A stretch of 54,362 nucleotides of DNA. It comes from Desulfobulbus sp. Its GTDB lineage: Bacteria; Desulfobacterota; Desulfobulbia; Desulfobulbales; Desulfobulbaceae. The translations under genes were made by a program, and so were the position numbers. Below are positions 8,357-16,855 of this stretch, in pieces. Each line of letters starts with the position of its first letter. Position 1 is the first letter of the stretch. Under the pieces are notes generated by a model. The model was not told the DNA's origin. It made no database searches and worked only from the letters and a program-made list of their open reading frames with translations. The DNA lies in NCBI RefSeq assembly GCF_030824455.1, contig NZ_JAVBXR010000027.1, positions 1 through 54,362 of the forward strand. The letters run 5' to 3'.

Positions 8357-11176
8357 TCAAACAGGAGGTACATCCTCCTCTTTTCCTTCACCTATCAGCA
8401 ACGCCACCGGAAAACGAAGCAAAATATCCCCGACAGGCAGCGCATTCTCCCCAGTAAGTATTTCCTCGTCCGTAAGCACATTGCGCCAGGCAGCTGGCGC
8501 CCCGTGAGGGAGTATTACCTGTGTATTCTGCCACACTTCTTTTCCCAGGGGAAAATCGCCTTCTGAAATCAAGTGACTGATAAATCTCGGCGCAATGACC
8601 AAGGCCCATTGCCGCTGATGCCTCCAGGCAAAGGCGATGACATGGTTGCTGAATTTTCCCGTCGACTCAAGGGGAAGATAGGCGCCGGAACGGAAAAGCG
8701 CCCGATGCGCGCTTTTAGCCTTGAGCGCCCGATAGATGAGAAAAAGCTTGATGGCGCCATCTTCCCTTGTGGACAGCAGCGATTGGACGAGCCGGTCAAT
8801 ATCAGCGGCCTCCTGTGTGCGGATGCCGGCCAGCAGGGAACGCCTGCGGGCAAAATCCACCGGCCGGCGATTGTCAGGGTCCACCAGGCTGAGGTCCCAG
8901 AGTTCCGACCCCTGATAGAAATCAGGCACACCGGGCGAGGTGATCTTGATCAGGGTCTGCGAGAGGGAATTAAATATGCCGAAGTGAGCGACTCGCCGGC
9001 AAAATGGGATGAATTCCTTGAGAAATTCGTTGTTCTCCGAGGGGATGAGGATTTTTTCCACAAAAGAGAGGTACGCATCTTCGTAGGCAGTATCGGGTTG
9101 CAACCAGGCAGTATGAATTTTTGCTTCCCGTACAGCTTTGACAATGTAGCTCTTCATCCTTTCAATGAATTCGGGATACTCCGCATTGGCGAAGGGAAAC
9201 GCGCCGATCAAGGTCTGGTAGAGGAAATACTCGTCGTTTCTATCCGGAACAGCCAAGCCGGCGATCCGCATTTTATTCCCCCGGTTGCCCCTGATCCAGG
9301 TCCGGAGCTTTTTTTGCCACTCAGCCGGCATCTCGGAAAGGACATTGATTCTGGCGCGGGCGTCCTCTCCCCTTTTGGTATCGTGCGTCGCGGTGGCGCT
9401 GAGGGTATCCGGCCAGAACTCTTTCCTCTTGGCGTTGAAGGCGTGAAATTCCGCGAGCGAGCAGCCGAATCGATCCGGCCGGCCCCCTACCTCGTTGAGT
9501 GACAAGAGCCGGTTGTAGACATAATGGGTGGTATCTTCGACACCCTTGGCCATAACCGGACCGGAAAATTGCTGGAAGCGCATGGCGAAGTGCAGCCACT
9601 CCCGCTTCTCTTCTTCATGCACATAATCAGGAAAGTCGAGGAGCAGGAATCTGCGGACGAAAGTAAACCCATGCAGCAGGGCGGGAAAGTTAGCCCTGGC
9701 CTTGTTCAATGCATCTGAAATGGTTTTCCGGTCGGTCTCCGAGACCACAACGTCGCTGATGTAGGTCCTGTAGACCGGAAACACGGCAAGGACCTCGGTC
9801 AACGCTCTTTGGAGTGCGTTTAAGGTGATGTCGCTGCCATGACGGTCCCGGCTGGAGATCTTTTTTAAAAGCAGGGCGAGGTTGTGGACATCGCTCGCCA
9901 TATCCTCCTGGATGATGATCTTTTTGTTGGTGCGCACCACCTGTTCATACGTGTCTTTCAAACCCGATATGCTGGAATAGATCTTGCTGAATGCTTGCTC
10001 GTTTTTCTGCTCGCAAAACAGCCCATTCACGGAGTTGATACAATCATAGCCCGTTGTGCCCTGCAGCGGCCAGGATCGGGGGAGGTCTTCGGCGGGGTCG
10101 AGAATTTTTTCGACGATGATGTAGGTGTGGGGCGCTCTTTTTCGTATTCTTTGCAGGTAGCTCGCCGGATCGTACAGCCCATCAACATGATCGATTCGCA
10201 GGCCGGTGACAAGACCTCTGCCGAGCAGATCGAAAATAAGGTTGTGAGTGTGGTTTAAAACATGCTCATCTTCTATTTTCAGTGATATCAGCCCATTGAT
10301 GCAAAAGAAGCGGCGATAATTTATTTCTTCAGCCGCCACTTTCCAAAATGAAAACCGAAAGATCTGTTGGCCAAGCAGGTTGTCGAGAGCATTAAAACTT
10401 TCAGGCTTCCCCCTTGAACCATTGAAGGAGCGCAGGGTGCCGTCAATGAAGGCTCGGATGGCAGCGTTGCTGGTGTAGAGCTCCCACACGATCCGGTGGA
10501 TCATTTTTATCTGGATGGAGCGCTCTTCAGGCTCAGGGTTCGAAGAGAGCATCTTCAAGGCATACAGGATGCCGAGAAAGGTGATGAAGTCGGGGTTGTC
10601 GTCGGACAGCTTTTTTTTCAACGGGGTAAGATTGTTGAAAAGACCGGAATAGGATTCTATTCGCAGCGGGAAGGCGTAGTTGTAGTACATGAACGTAAAG
10701 CCGTTCGGCCCGTACTGAAGGGCAATCTCTCCCTCTTCGAGGCATTCCCCGTAAAACCTGCCGAGAAACGGCGCGAGCACTCTCTTGTTGAGGCTGGCAG
10801 CCGGATGGTCCCAATCCACATCAAAAAAATGAACATACCGGGAGTTGGAACCATTCGCCAGGACGTCCATCAGCATCTGGTTGTCAGAATCTATGGCCAT
10901 ATGATTCGGGACAATGTCCTGCAGCCAGCCCATAGCGTATTTTTTCAGTTCCGCAGCCAGCGCCTCAAGGTCGGCGAGATCGCCCAATTCAGGATTCATG
11001 CGATTGGGGTCCACCACGTCATAGCCATGGCTGCTGCCCTTGACGGCTTTGAATATGGGCGAAGCGTACAGATCGGAAATGCCCAGATCCGCGAGGTAGG
11101 CTATGACAGGTTGCGCGTCTTGAAAACCAAACGACGGGCTGAACTGTATTCGATAGGTTGCTGTTGGGAGATTCAT
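8357..11176 (-). CDS. treY: Malto-oligosyltrehalose synthase
   Basis: A 939-residue GH13 enzyme that converts the reducing-end alpha-1,4 bond of a maltodextrin to an alpha,alpha-1,1 bond. The start is MNLPTATYRIQFSPSFGF, the typical beginning of TreY. GH13 regions are visible in order: DIVPNHMA, GLRIDHVDGLYDP with the nucleophile Asp, IIVEKIL with the acid/base Glu, and TATHDTKRGED near the C-terminal third. Longer in-frame extensions upstream overlap the preceding gene and do not resemble the family. The GH57 gene stops 26 bases upstream, so the two form an operon. With TreZ on the facing operon it completes the glycogen-to-trehalose pathway. Confidence 0.93.
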   Translation of the reverse strand: MNLPTATYRIQFSPSFGFQDAQPVIAYLADLGISDLYASPIFKAVKGSSHGYDVVDPNRMNPELGDLADLEALAAELKKYAMGWLQDIVPNHMAIDSDNQMLMDVLANGSNSRYVHFFDVDWDHPAASLNKRVLAPFLGRFYGECLEEGEIALQYGPNGFTFMYYNYAFPLRIESYSGLFNNLTPLKKKLSDDNPDFITFLGILYALKMLSSNPEPEERSIQIKMIHRIVWELYTSNAAIRAFIDGTLRSFNGSRGKPESFNALDNLLGQQIFRFSFWKVAAEEINYRRFFCINGLISLKIEDEHVLNHTHNLIFDLLGRGLVTGLRIDHVDGLYDPASYLQRIRKRAPHTYIIVEKILDPAEDLPRSWPLQGTTGYDCINSVNGLFCEQKNEQAFSKIYSSISGLKDTYEQVVRTNKKIIIQEDMASDVHNLALLLKKISSRDRHGSDITLNALQRALTEVLAVFPVYRTYISDVVVSETDRKTISDALNKARANFPALLHGFTFVRRFLLLDFPDYVHEEEKREWLHFAMRFQQFSGPVMAKGVEDTTHYVYNRLLSLNEVGGRPDRFGCSLAEFHAFNAKRKEFWPDTLSATATHDTKRGEDARARINVLSEMPAEWQKKLRTWIRGNRGNKMRIAGLAVPDRNDEYFLYQTLIGAFPFANAEYPEFIERMKSYIVKAVREAKIHTAWLQPDTAYEDAYLSFVEKILIPSENNEFLKEFIPFCRRVAHFGIFNSLSQTLIKITSPGVPDFYQGSELWDLSLVDPDNRRPVDFARRRSLLAGIRTQEAADIDRLVQSLLSTREDGAIKLFLIYRALKAKSAHRALFRSGAYLPLESTGKFSNHVIAFAWRHQRQWALVIAPRFISHLISEGDFPLGKEVWQNTQVILPHGAPAAWRNVLTDEEILTGENALPVGDILLRFPVALLIGEGKEEDVPPV

Positions 11177-11202
11177 GGCGACTTCCCTGTCAAAGCGGAA
11201 AC

Positions 11203-13644
11203 CTAAAGCAGCCAAGAGGGCAGCTGAATGCGAAAGTTCTCCGCCAACACTGTGGCATTGTGTATCCAACTGCTTGCATCCTCCTCACCTGAGCTGGCCT
11301 TTTCCTTGAAATCGGAGCAACAGGTGTGCAGGATCTTGTAGCAGATGTTTTGGGTTTTCCAGAGATTCACCTCGAAGGGGAGTGCCTGGACGAGGCTGGC
11401 CGCCTTGTTCAATCGCTCCATGAGTGAAACGTCATCGGGTTGGGCGAGCAGTTGTTCGGCCAAGCGTTCGATATTGGCGGTGAGCAATAAACCCAGAGCC
11501 GTCGCATCAAGCGTTGCATCGGCCAAACGAGCTTCTTCGAGAAGAGGTTGCACGATTTGAGGCTCAAGCCCCTCTCCCTCAAGCGCCCTGCGAAGCTTGG
11601 CATTCAGGCAGAAAGTCGCTGCGACGGACAGGACTTTTGGCCGCGGCGTTCCGGACCCGTTCAAAAAACGAATCAACGGTGCATGGTGCTCGTAGATCGC
11701 GCTATAGGCAGCTTCCGCCTCCCTCAGGGTTGGCTCCATGATCATGTTCAACACCTTTCGGCGTTCATCGGCGAAGAGCGAGTTCAGCGAGTAGGTGGAC
11801 GTGCCGAAGTACTTCCCCAACAGGAGTATGGTCTTGGGAAAGTCGGCGCCGGCGAAAGCATCTGAAATCTCTTTGACAAAGGCTTCATATTTCTTGGCTC
11901 CCTGATATATCCCGGTACCGCAAGCGATACTATGGTCCCCGAGGTGCAGGACGCCAAAACACAAACTGGTGGATATCCGCGTAATCTGCGAAGTGACCTT
12001 GGCCCGCCCAATCATAAGTTTGGTTCCGCCCGCCTGAAAACTCCGGCTGTCCTCCATGGCGGCGGAATAGGCATAGATCGATTTTCGTTCAACGTCGCCC
12101 TGGAACAGCGAGCATATGGCATAGTGCGCGCCCACGGCGGTCAAGCCGAGCATGGCCGGCCTGACAAATTTCTCGTAAATTGTCCGGCCGTCTCCATGTT
12201 CAGGAAGGTTGCTCTTGGCACGTTCAAGACGTTCGAGAAAACCTGGTTCAAAGGCTTCGGTAAAAAGTTGGTCGGCCAACTGCAGCACTCTGCCGGCATA
12301 TTGGATAACCTGAACCGTCTCAATTCCGGAAAGTTCGTCAAAAAACCATCCGCAGCTGGTGTACATGAGCATGGCGTGGCGTTGGAGCTCCATCAGCTTC
12401 AGGACGGTGATTTCGTCCTCATAGCTCAAGGGGCGGGTTGCGTGGCAGTTCAGAAACGCATCAATCCGTTCGGGTGAACGGTCCATTATGATGTCGATGT
12501 AGGCGTCCCGAGCCGCCCATGGATCGTTCAGAAGCTTTCCGGCCAATTGTTCATAAGCCGGGCTTACGGCATCTCTGAGCCAATCCAAGGCTTCGCGCAA
12601 GGGGGCTCGCCAGGCTTGATTCCAGCCCGGATTGCCGCCGCTGTTACAGCCGCAATCCGACCGCCAGCGTTCGATCCCGTGCATGCAACTCCACGAGCTG
12701 TTTTCAAAGATCTCCACTTCGTGCGTTGGTGGATGATTTTCCAAATACTGGCCGTAATTGGTCAGCTGCGCAAGCTCATTGGATTCGATGTGATTGAGCG
12801 CGTGCGCCAGGGCCATGTCGCCGCCGTGATGGTGATGCCCATAACTTTCGCCATCCGTTGCGATGTGGACCAGGCGAGGGGAAGATTGGTCGTCAGGGAA
12901 CGCGGAGAGCAGCCTGTCGGCAAAGGCCTCGCCGTTGTCGAGCAACCCTTCAAAGGCCAGAGCCTGCGAAATGGGACCATCGTAAAAGAACAGGCTCATT
13001 GTTCGGCCTGAGGGGAGCGAGATCCTGTAGGCCATGCCGGGGTCGATTTTTCCACCACGCACATCGTTCCATTCTTTCTCGCCAAGCGGACGAACCTGCT
13101 GCGCCTGGCTGGGAGAAAGGATCGCAAAGGCGATTTCGTGCTGGGCCAGGACGTCCAGAGAGGCGAGATCAACCGCTGTCTCCGGAAGCCACATTCCTTC
13201 GGGCTTGCGTCCAAAGCGATATTCGAAATCCTGTATTCCCCAGATAATCTGGGTTTGCTTGTCGCGACTGTTTGCCAGCGGCAGGATCATGTGATTGTAG
13301 GCTTGGGCTAATGCCGATCCGTGCCCGGAAAATTTTTCCAGGCTCTGCCTGTCGGCCTCACGGATGGCCTCGTAGACATCGATGGCAAACTTCTCCATCC
13401 AGAGCAAAACCGTCGGGCCGAAGTTGAAGCTTATGCTGGCGTAATTGTTGACCAGTTGGGCTATTCGTCCTTTCGTGTCCCAGATCCTCGACACGGCGTT
13501 GGCTGCGTAGCATTCGGCTGTAATCCGCTCGTTCCAGTCGTGGTACGGGAACGCCGAATCCTGGATCTCAATGGCTTCCAACCAGGGGCTTTCCCTGGGA
13601 GGTTGATAAAAATGCCCGTGAATACAGATAAATCTGTTTTTCAT
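11203..13644 (-). CDS. GH57 family glycosidase with DUF3536 domain
   Basis: An 813-residue protein. The N-terminal half is a GH57 barrel beginning CIHGHFYQPPRESPW, with MWLPETAVDLASLDVLAQHEI and HIATDGESYGHHHHGGDMAL downstream; this last motif is His-rich and distinctive. The C-terminal half matches the DUF3536 region that follows this GH57 subtype. GH57 enzymes act on alpha-glucans (amylase, branching or transferase activities), but the activity of this subtype is not known to me. The ATG at 13642-13644 has GGAGT upstream; longer in-frame starts lack a site. It is cytoplasmic and, being directly upstream of treY, probably trims or transfers glucan chains in glycogen/trehalose turnover. Confidence 0.85.
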   Translation of the reverse strand: MKNRFICIHGHFYQPPRESPWLEAIEIQDSAFPYHDWNERITAECYAANAVSRIWDTKGRIAQLVNNYASISFNFGPTVLLWMEKFAIDVYEAIREADRQSLEKFSGHGSALAQAYNHMILPLANSRDKQTQIIWGIQDFEYRFGRKPEGMWLPETAVDLASLDVLAQHEIAFAILSPSQAQQVRPLGEKEWNDVRGGKIDPGMAYRISLPSGRTMSLFFYDGPISQALAFEGLLDNGEAFADRLLSAFPDDQSSPRLVHIATDGESYGHHHHGGDMALAHALNHIESNELAQLTNYGQYLENHPPTHEVEIFENSSWSCMHGIERWRSDCGCNSGGNPGWNQAWRAPLREALDWLRDAVSPAYEQLAGKLLNDPWAARDAYIDIIMDRSPERIDAFLNCHATRPLSYEDEITVLKLMELQRHAMLMYTSCGWFFDELSGIETVQVIQYAGRVLQLADQLFTEAFEPGFLERLERAKSNLPEHGDGRTIYEKFVRPAMLGLTAVGAHYAICSLFQGDVERKSIYAYSAAMEDSRSFQAGGTKLMIGRAKVTSQITRISTSLCFGVLHLGDHSIACGTGIYQGAKKYEAFVKEISDAFAGADFPKTILLLGKYFGTSTYSLNSLFADERRKVLNMIMEPTLREAEAAYSAIYEHHAPLIRFLNGSGTPRPKVLSVAATFCLNAKLRRALEGEGLEPQIVQPLLEEARLADATLDATALGLLLTANIERLAEQLLAQPDDVSLMERLNKAASLVQALPFEVNLWKTQNICYKILHTCCSDFKEKASSGEEDASSWIHNATVLAENFRIQLPSWLL

Positions 13645-13914
13645 GTTGACTCCATTGTGCGATTTCACGCCGTGTGACTCTCTGTATACAAAGACGATGG
13701 ATATATGTTGCAAAAGCAGGCTGTTGCGTTAAGCACGAAACAAAACCTCTCGGAATTGAAGAAAGGTGCTCCGGATGCAGCTGACTCGGCCGAAACCCCG
13801 ATCCTTGCGAACTGGCAGGCTGGGCTGAGGAGGTGAATGTTCGGATCGTTGACGTCTATCCCTGTTCAGAAGCAGTTGCGCCTTCATCCTCCATTGAAGA
13901 GTTGCTTATGCCTA

Positions 13915-14106
13915 TCACTTGCCAATACGAATCGAGGAAATGTCTCCCATGAGCCCGAAGACATTCAAGAGCCAAATGATCACGGCAATAATAACGACGG
14001 CGTTGAGAATTTTTTTGATGGTGGACTGCATCGGGATGTAGCTGTTAATCACCCAGAGGACCACTCCAACGACAACCAAAACAATGACTAATTGTAGCAA
14101 TGGCAT
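13915..14106 (-). CDS. Small two-helix membrane protein (Thivi_2564-like)
   Basis: A 63-residue protein of two hydrophobic helices: LLQLVIVLVVVGVVLWVIN (about 3-21) and ILNAVVIIAVIIWLLNVFGL (about 34-53). They are separated by the polar loop SYIPMQSTIKK. This matches the small Thivi_2564 membrane family, whose function is unknown. AAGGAGA lies upstream of the chosen ATG; a second, out-of-frame ATG sits between them. It stands alone on the minus strand, downstream of the degenerate EEP-like gene. Confidence 0.75.
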   Translation of the reverse strand: MPLLQLVIVLVVVGVVLWVINSYIPMQSTIKKILNAVVIIAVIIWLLNVFGLMGDISSIRIGK

Positions 14107-14265
14107 AGCATGTCTCCTTGTTCTTTTGTTTTGCGCACCTGCAGGCGGCAAGAGGCAGTAATTCAAATCGGACCTCTCAAACCGTCAACTTTAGGTGCGG
14201 GAACAGTTGAAAAAAATGTAGAGTATAATGGTGTTTTTCTTTGTTGGGTGCTTCCTTTTTATTCG

Positions 14266-15087
14266 TCATTCCTGGAGGATTGCGCCGGCGATTGATACAG
14301 GTGGCGAAGGCTTGGCAATTGTCTTGTATCCGGCCCACTGTTCCTTGAAGGACAGAGGCAAATAATAGGGTTTGTAGGTTTTATCCTGTGCAATTCGATC
14401 AATCTCGAATTCGAGGGATGCGCTCGACTGCTGGTTGTGGATGGTCACAGAGGCTACCGGCTGCTTGCCGGCAACCAGAATCCAGAGCAGTCCATCGCCT
14501 TCAGAGGAGGCAGAAGGCGGCAGGCTGTGAGAGGTATAGTGAGACCTTTTCGTGATGGTCTGCAACTCTTTGACTGAGAGTCTGGTTCGGCGATCACCGC
14601 ACAATACCACGGCCCCATATCGTTCTTTGAGCATCGGGTGTGAGAAAAGAGCGCCCAATTGCAGCAGTTGCAATTGCCTTGATCCGCAGAGGTGCAGATT
14701 AAGGACTAATATCGACGCCCCGTTCGTACGGACAAGTGCGAACTGGACAATCCCCTTCGATCCATCCGACTCATCGATTCCCTGAAGGCTACCGCTGTTG
14801 AGCGGCCAAATCCCGGCGCCGGTCAGAATGGCAAGTCCTCTGACGCCATTTTCATTTCGTTCTGTTTTTCTTTTCCAGGCAGGGCTTGCAGCGAAAAAGC
14901 TGGAGTTCATCCGCAACGATTTCGCCATTGTTCGGGTCTCGTCCTCGCTGTCGTCCCTCGCGCGCCAGACGCCTTGGCAGCATAGGATGTCAATTTGCCC
15001 CAGACCTAATTGCGCGACACGTTCATGCAGGTCAGGGGTTGCGCCCCCTTGTCCATCGTTATTGTTCAGTGTTACAGCCCTGATCAT
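14266..15087 (-). CDS. Endonuclease/exonuclease/phosphatase-fold protein with degenerate catalytic residues
   Basis: A 273-residue protein whose layout follows the EEP (DNase I-like) fold: an opening strand with Asn (AVTLNNNDGQG), IDILCCQGVW where active members have a metal-binding LQE(V), a mid-protein LVLNLHLCGSRQLQLLQLGAL (family H-L...R-x-x-Q), and VVLCGDRRTR where active members have GDFN. The metal-binding Glu appears as Gln and the GDFN Asn is lost. It is therefore either a pseudoenzyme or a very divergent member. GAGGAATT precedes the ATG. No signal peptide is evident. The family call rests on motif order and is tentative. Confidence 0.55.
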   Translation of the reverse strand: MIRAVTLNNNDGQGGATPDLHERVAQLGLGQIDILCCQGVWRARDDSEDETRTMAKSLRMNSSFFAASPAWKRKTERNENGVRGLAILTGAGIWPLNSGSLQGIDESDGSKGIVQFALVRTNGASILVLNLHLCGSRQLQLLQLGALFSHPMLKERYGAVVLCGDRRTRLSVKELQTITKRSHYTSHSLPPSASSEGDGLLWILVAGKQPVASVTIHNQQSSASLEFEIDRIAQDKTYKPYYLPLSFKEQWAGYKTIAKPSPPVSIAGAILQE

Positions 15088-15198
15088 AATTCCTCGGCCT
15101 CCAAGAACATTGCGGATTTTTTGAGCGATTCCCTCCTCCCCAAAGGCGACATCCTGCAGGGCATTCCCCGCAGGATTCTCACGTTAATGCTGGCCGGA

Positions 15199-15609
15199 TT
15201 AATATTTCGTTTCAGTGGTCGTTGAGGTGCGGGTTCGTTTTTCTTGCAGACCAGGCCGTTCGGTCGTCGTTGTGGTGGTTTTCCGAACAACTACCTTTTC
15301 AGCGATCATGCGATCACCTTCGCGGGTGTAGTACACCGTTACCGGCAGGCCGGATTTAACCGTCTCCACGGAGACGGGCGCACCGGTTTCGTCCACATAG
15401 GTTGTGCTTTTGGTGGAGCTGTAGTTCATCGGGGACGAGCTGGTTTCCGTCCGAACCACGATGGTGTCGGGACTCATCTCACTGATTGTGCCTGCGGTTT
15501 CGGTCGAGGTTCTCGTGTCGACAGTCGTCATGGATTGCTGTTGGGCAAATGCCCCACAGGGCATGACCAGGACGGTCAAGGCAAGGAGGCACGATTTCAA
15601 GGTGTTCAT
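15199..15609 (-). CDS. Secreted periplasmic protein with Thr-rich tail
   Basis: A 136-residue exported protein of unknown function. The signal peptide (MNTLKSCLLALTVLVMPCGAFA, cleavage before QQQ) is followed by a domain of about 90 residues of short strands (TAGTISEMSPDTIVVRTETSSSP, GLPVTVYYTREGDRMIAEKVVVRK). The C-terminal tail is low complexity (TTTTTTERP, then QEKRTRTSTTTETKY). The ATG at 15607-15609 has CGGAGAA upstream; longer in-frame starts do not look exported. The next minus-strand gene upstream encodes a small lipoprotein with the same kind of tail, which suggests a related pair. Confidence 0.7.
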   Translation of the reverse strand: MNTLKSCLLALTVLVMPCGAFAQQQSMTTVDTRTSTETAGTISEMSPDTIVVRTETSSSPMNYSSTKSTTYVDETGAPVSVETVKSGLPVTVYYTREGDRMIAEKVVVRKTTTTTTERPGLQEKRTRTSTTTETKY

Positions 15610-15810
15610 GATATTCTCCGTTAAAAAAGGTGTTGGCTTCGATGCCGATGCAACGCTTTGACGCTCCGTGCAGTTCTTCATTCCTGGGGTCGGAACGGAG
15701 GCAAGCCTCAGCTTGTGCTGTGTGCGTAAGGCATGTTCCTCTTTCATTCTCGATAAATAGCCTGCGGGGCCACCCTCTCTGCATACCTCTGAGTCCTGCC
15801 CCTCGACAGT

Positions 15811-16008
15811 TTATCGACTTTCAGTGGTCGTAGTGGTGGTTTTCTTCTCTTGCATCACTGGGCTTTCAACGGTCGTGCTTGTACTTGTGCTCGACCTTCT
15901 TTCAATTACTTGTTCTGACCCTTCGTCCTTGGATGAACAACCGGCCAGTGAGGCGAATAGGACAAAAATGACGAGATACAACGGGGTGGAGAAATTTTTT
16001 TTGTTCAT
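15811..16008 (-). CDS. Small lipoprotein with Thr-rich tail
   Basis: A 65-residue lipoprotein. The N-terminus (MNKKNFSTPLYLVIFVLFASLAGCSSK) carries a clear lipobox, LAGC. The mature part is about 40 residues of charged and Thr/Ser-rich sequence ending QEKKTTTTTTESR, similar to the tail of the neighbouring secreted protein. AGAGGAT lies upstream of the ATG. No function can be assigned. A double palindrome (16203-16233) lies about 195 bases upstream of its start, the closest such element to any gene in the window. Confidence 0.7.
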   Translation of the reverse strand: MNKKNFSTPLYLVIFVLFASLAGCSSKDEGSEQVIERRSSTSTSTTVESPVMQEKKTTTTTTESR

Positions 16009-16855
16009 GACGAATATCCTCTTTAGATGATTGTGGTGAAGGCCAACTCTCCTGGCGAGATCCTTCTTGTTCAATATCTTTTGCACTTCAATTTTTACGC
16101 CAAGATGAGAATGCTCAGAATCAGGAATGCATCACTCCGGTTTTTATAGGAATAATGAGATGGAGAAATCTTCCGTGACTGGTGTCGATAGCTGCAGGAA
16201 AGGGTCATATATAACCTGTGGTCATATGTGACCGTTTATTGAATTTGTTGCGGTCTAATTCCTTGACCATCAACACCCAGTTGAGTGCAACGGCGAAAAA
16301 CACTCTGGTCTGAAGCAGGATGATTTTTAAATTTTTAAGCAAGTTGTCCGTCATGGCGCAGGATTGCCCATCTGACTCTTGGGGTTGATCCACGAGTTTT
16401 TGAATAAACAGGTTCCGTGGTCAACTCTCGCCTCTTGCATATTTTTCGTCCGGTTCACTGGATTTCTGCAACCCCCCGCCTCATGCACCCTGTTTGTGAC
16501 GCTTTCCAGTTCACCTTTTTGCGATGAAATTCTCATCTAATGGACATCCACAAAAACAAAGCTGTGATCGAAGGAAAACAGTCGTGATGGAGGCGTGTCG
16601 ACGCAACGGTTTCGTTGCGCCGCTACAGTTTTGTCCGTCGGCGGCTCATTTGGAGCAACTTGGTAACGTTATAATATTATTAAACAATACAAAAATAATT
16701 CAATTTAAAGATCACAGGTCAATCAGGCGCAAAGTTTGCTGAAGACTAACTGAGTGGCCTCTTGGATGAAATTGTCCTGTTCGTAACTGATCGTCCAAGG
16801 CGGCGCTCTCCTGATGCATGAATGACATCCGCCACCTCAACCACACAGGCGAGTT
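16009..16855. other. Intergenic stretch of about 850 bases
   Basis: It holds the double palindrome at 16203-16233. A 62-codon minus-strand frame (16205-16393) and a 72-codon plus-strand frame (16524-16742) have neither a ribosome binding site nor a recognisable product. The last 200 bases are AT-rich in part (around 16660-16700) and must contain the promoter of the sigma-54 activator; no TGGC-N8-TTGC type site was found by eye. Confidence 0.55.
16203..16233. repeat. Double palindrome, copy 2
   Basis: GGTCATATATAACC (16203-16216), spacer TGT, and GGTCATATGTGACC (16220-16233). Geometry and half-site length are identical to copies 1 and 3. The sequence differs at a few internal positions, always keeping the outer GGT...ACC of each half. 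It lies between the small lipoprotein (minus) and the sigma-54 activator (plus). Confidence 0.8.

Noticed and set aside
16524..16742. A 72-codon plus-strand frame upstream of the sigma-54 activator
   Set aside because: No ribosome binding site, and part of it is AT-rich promoter-like DNA.
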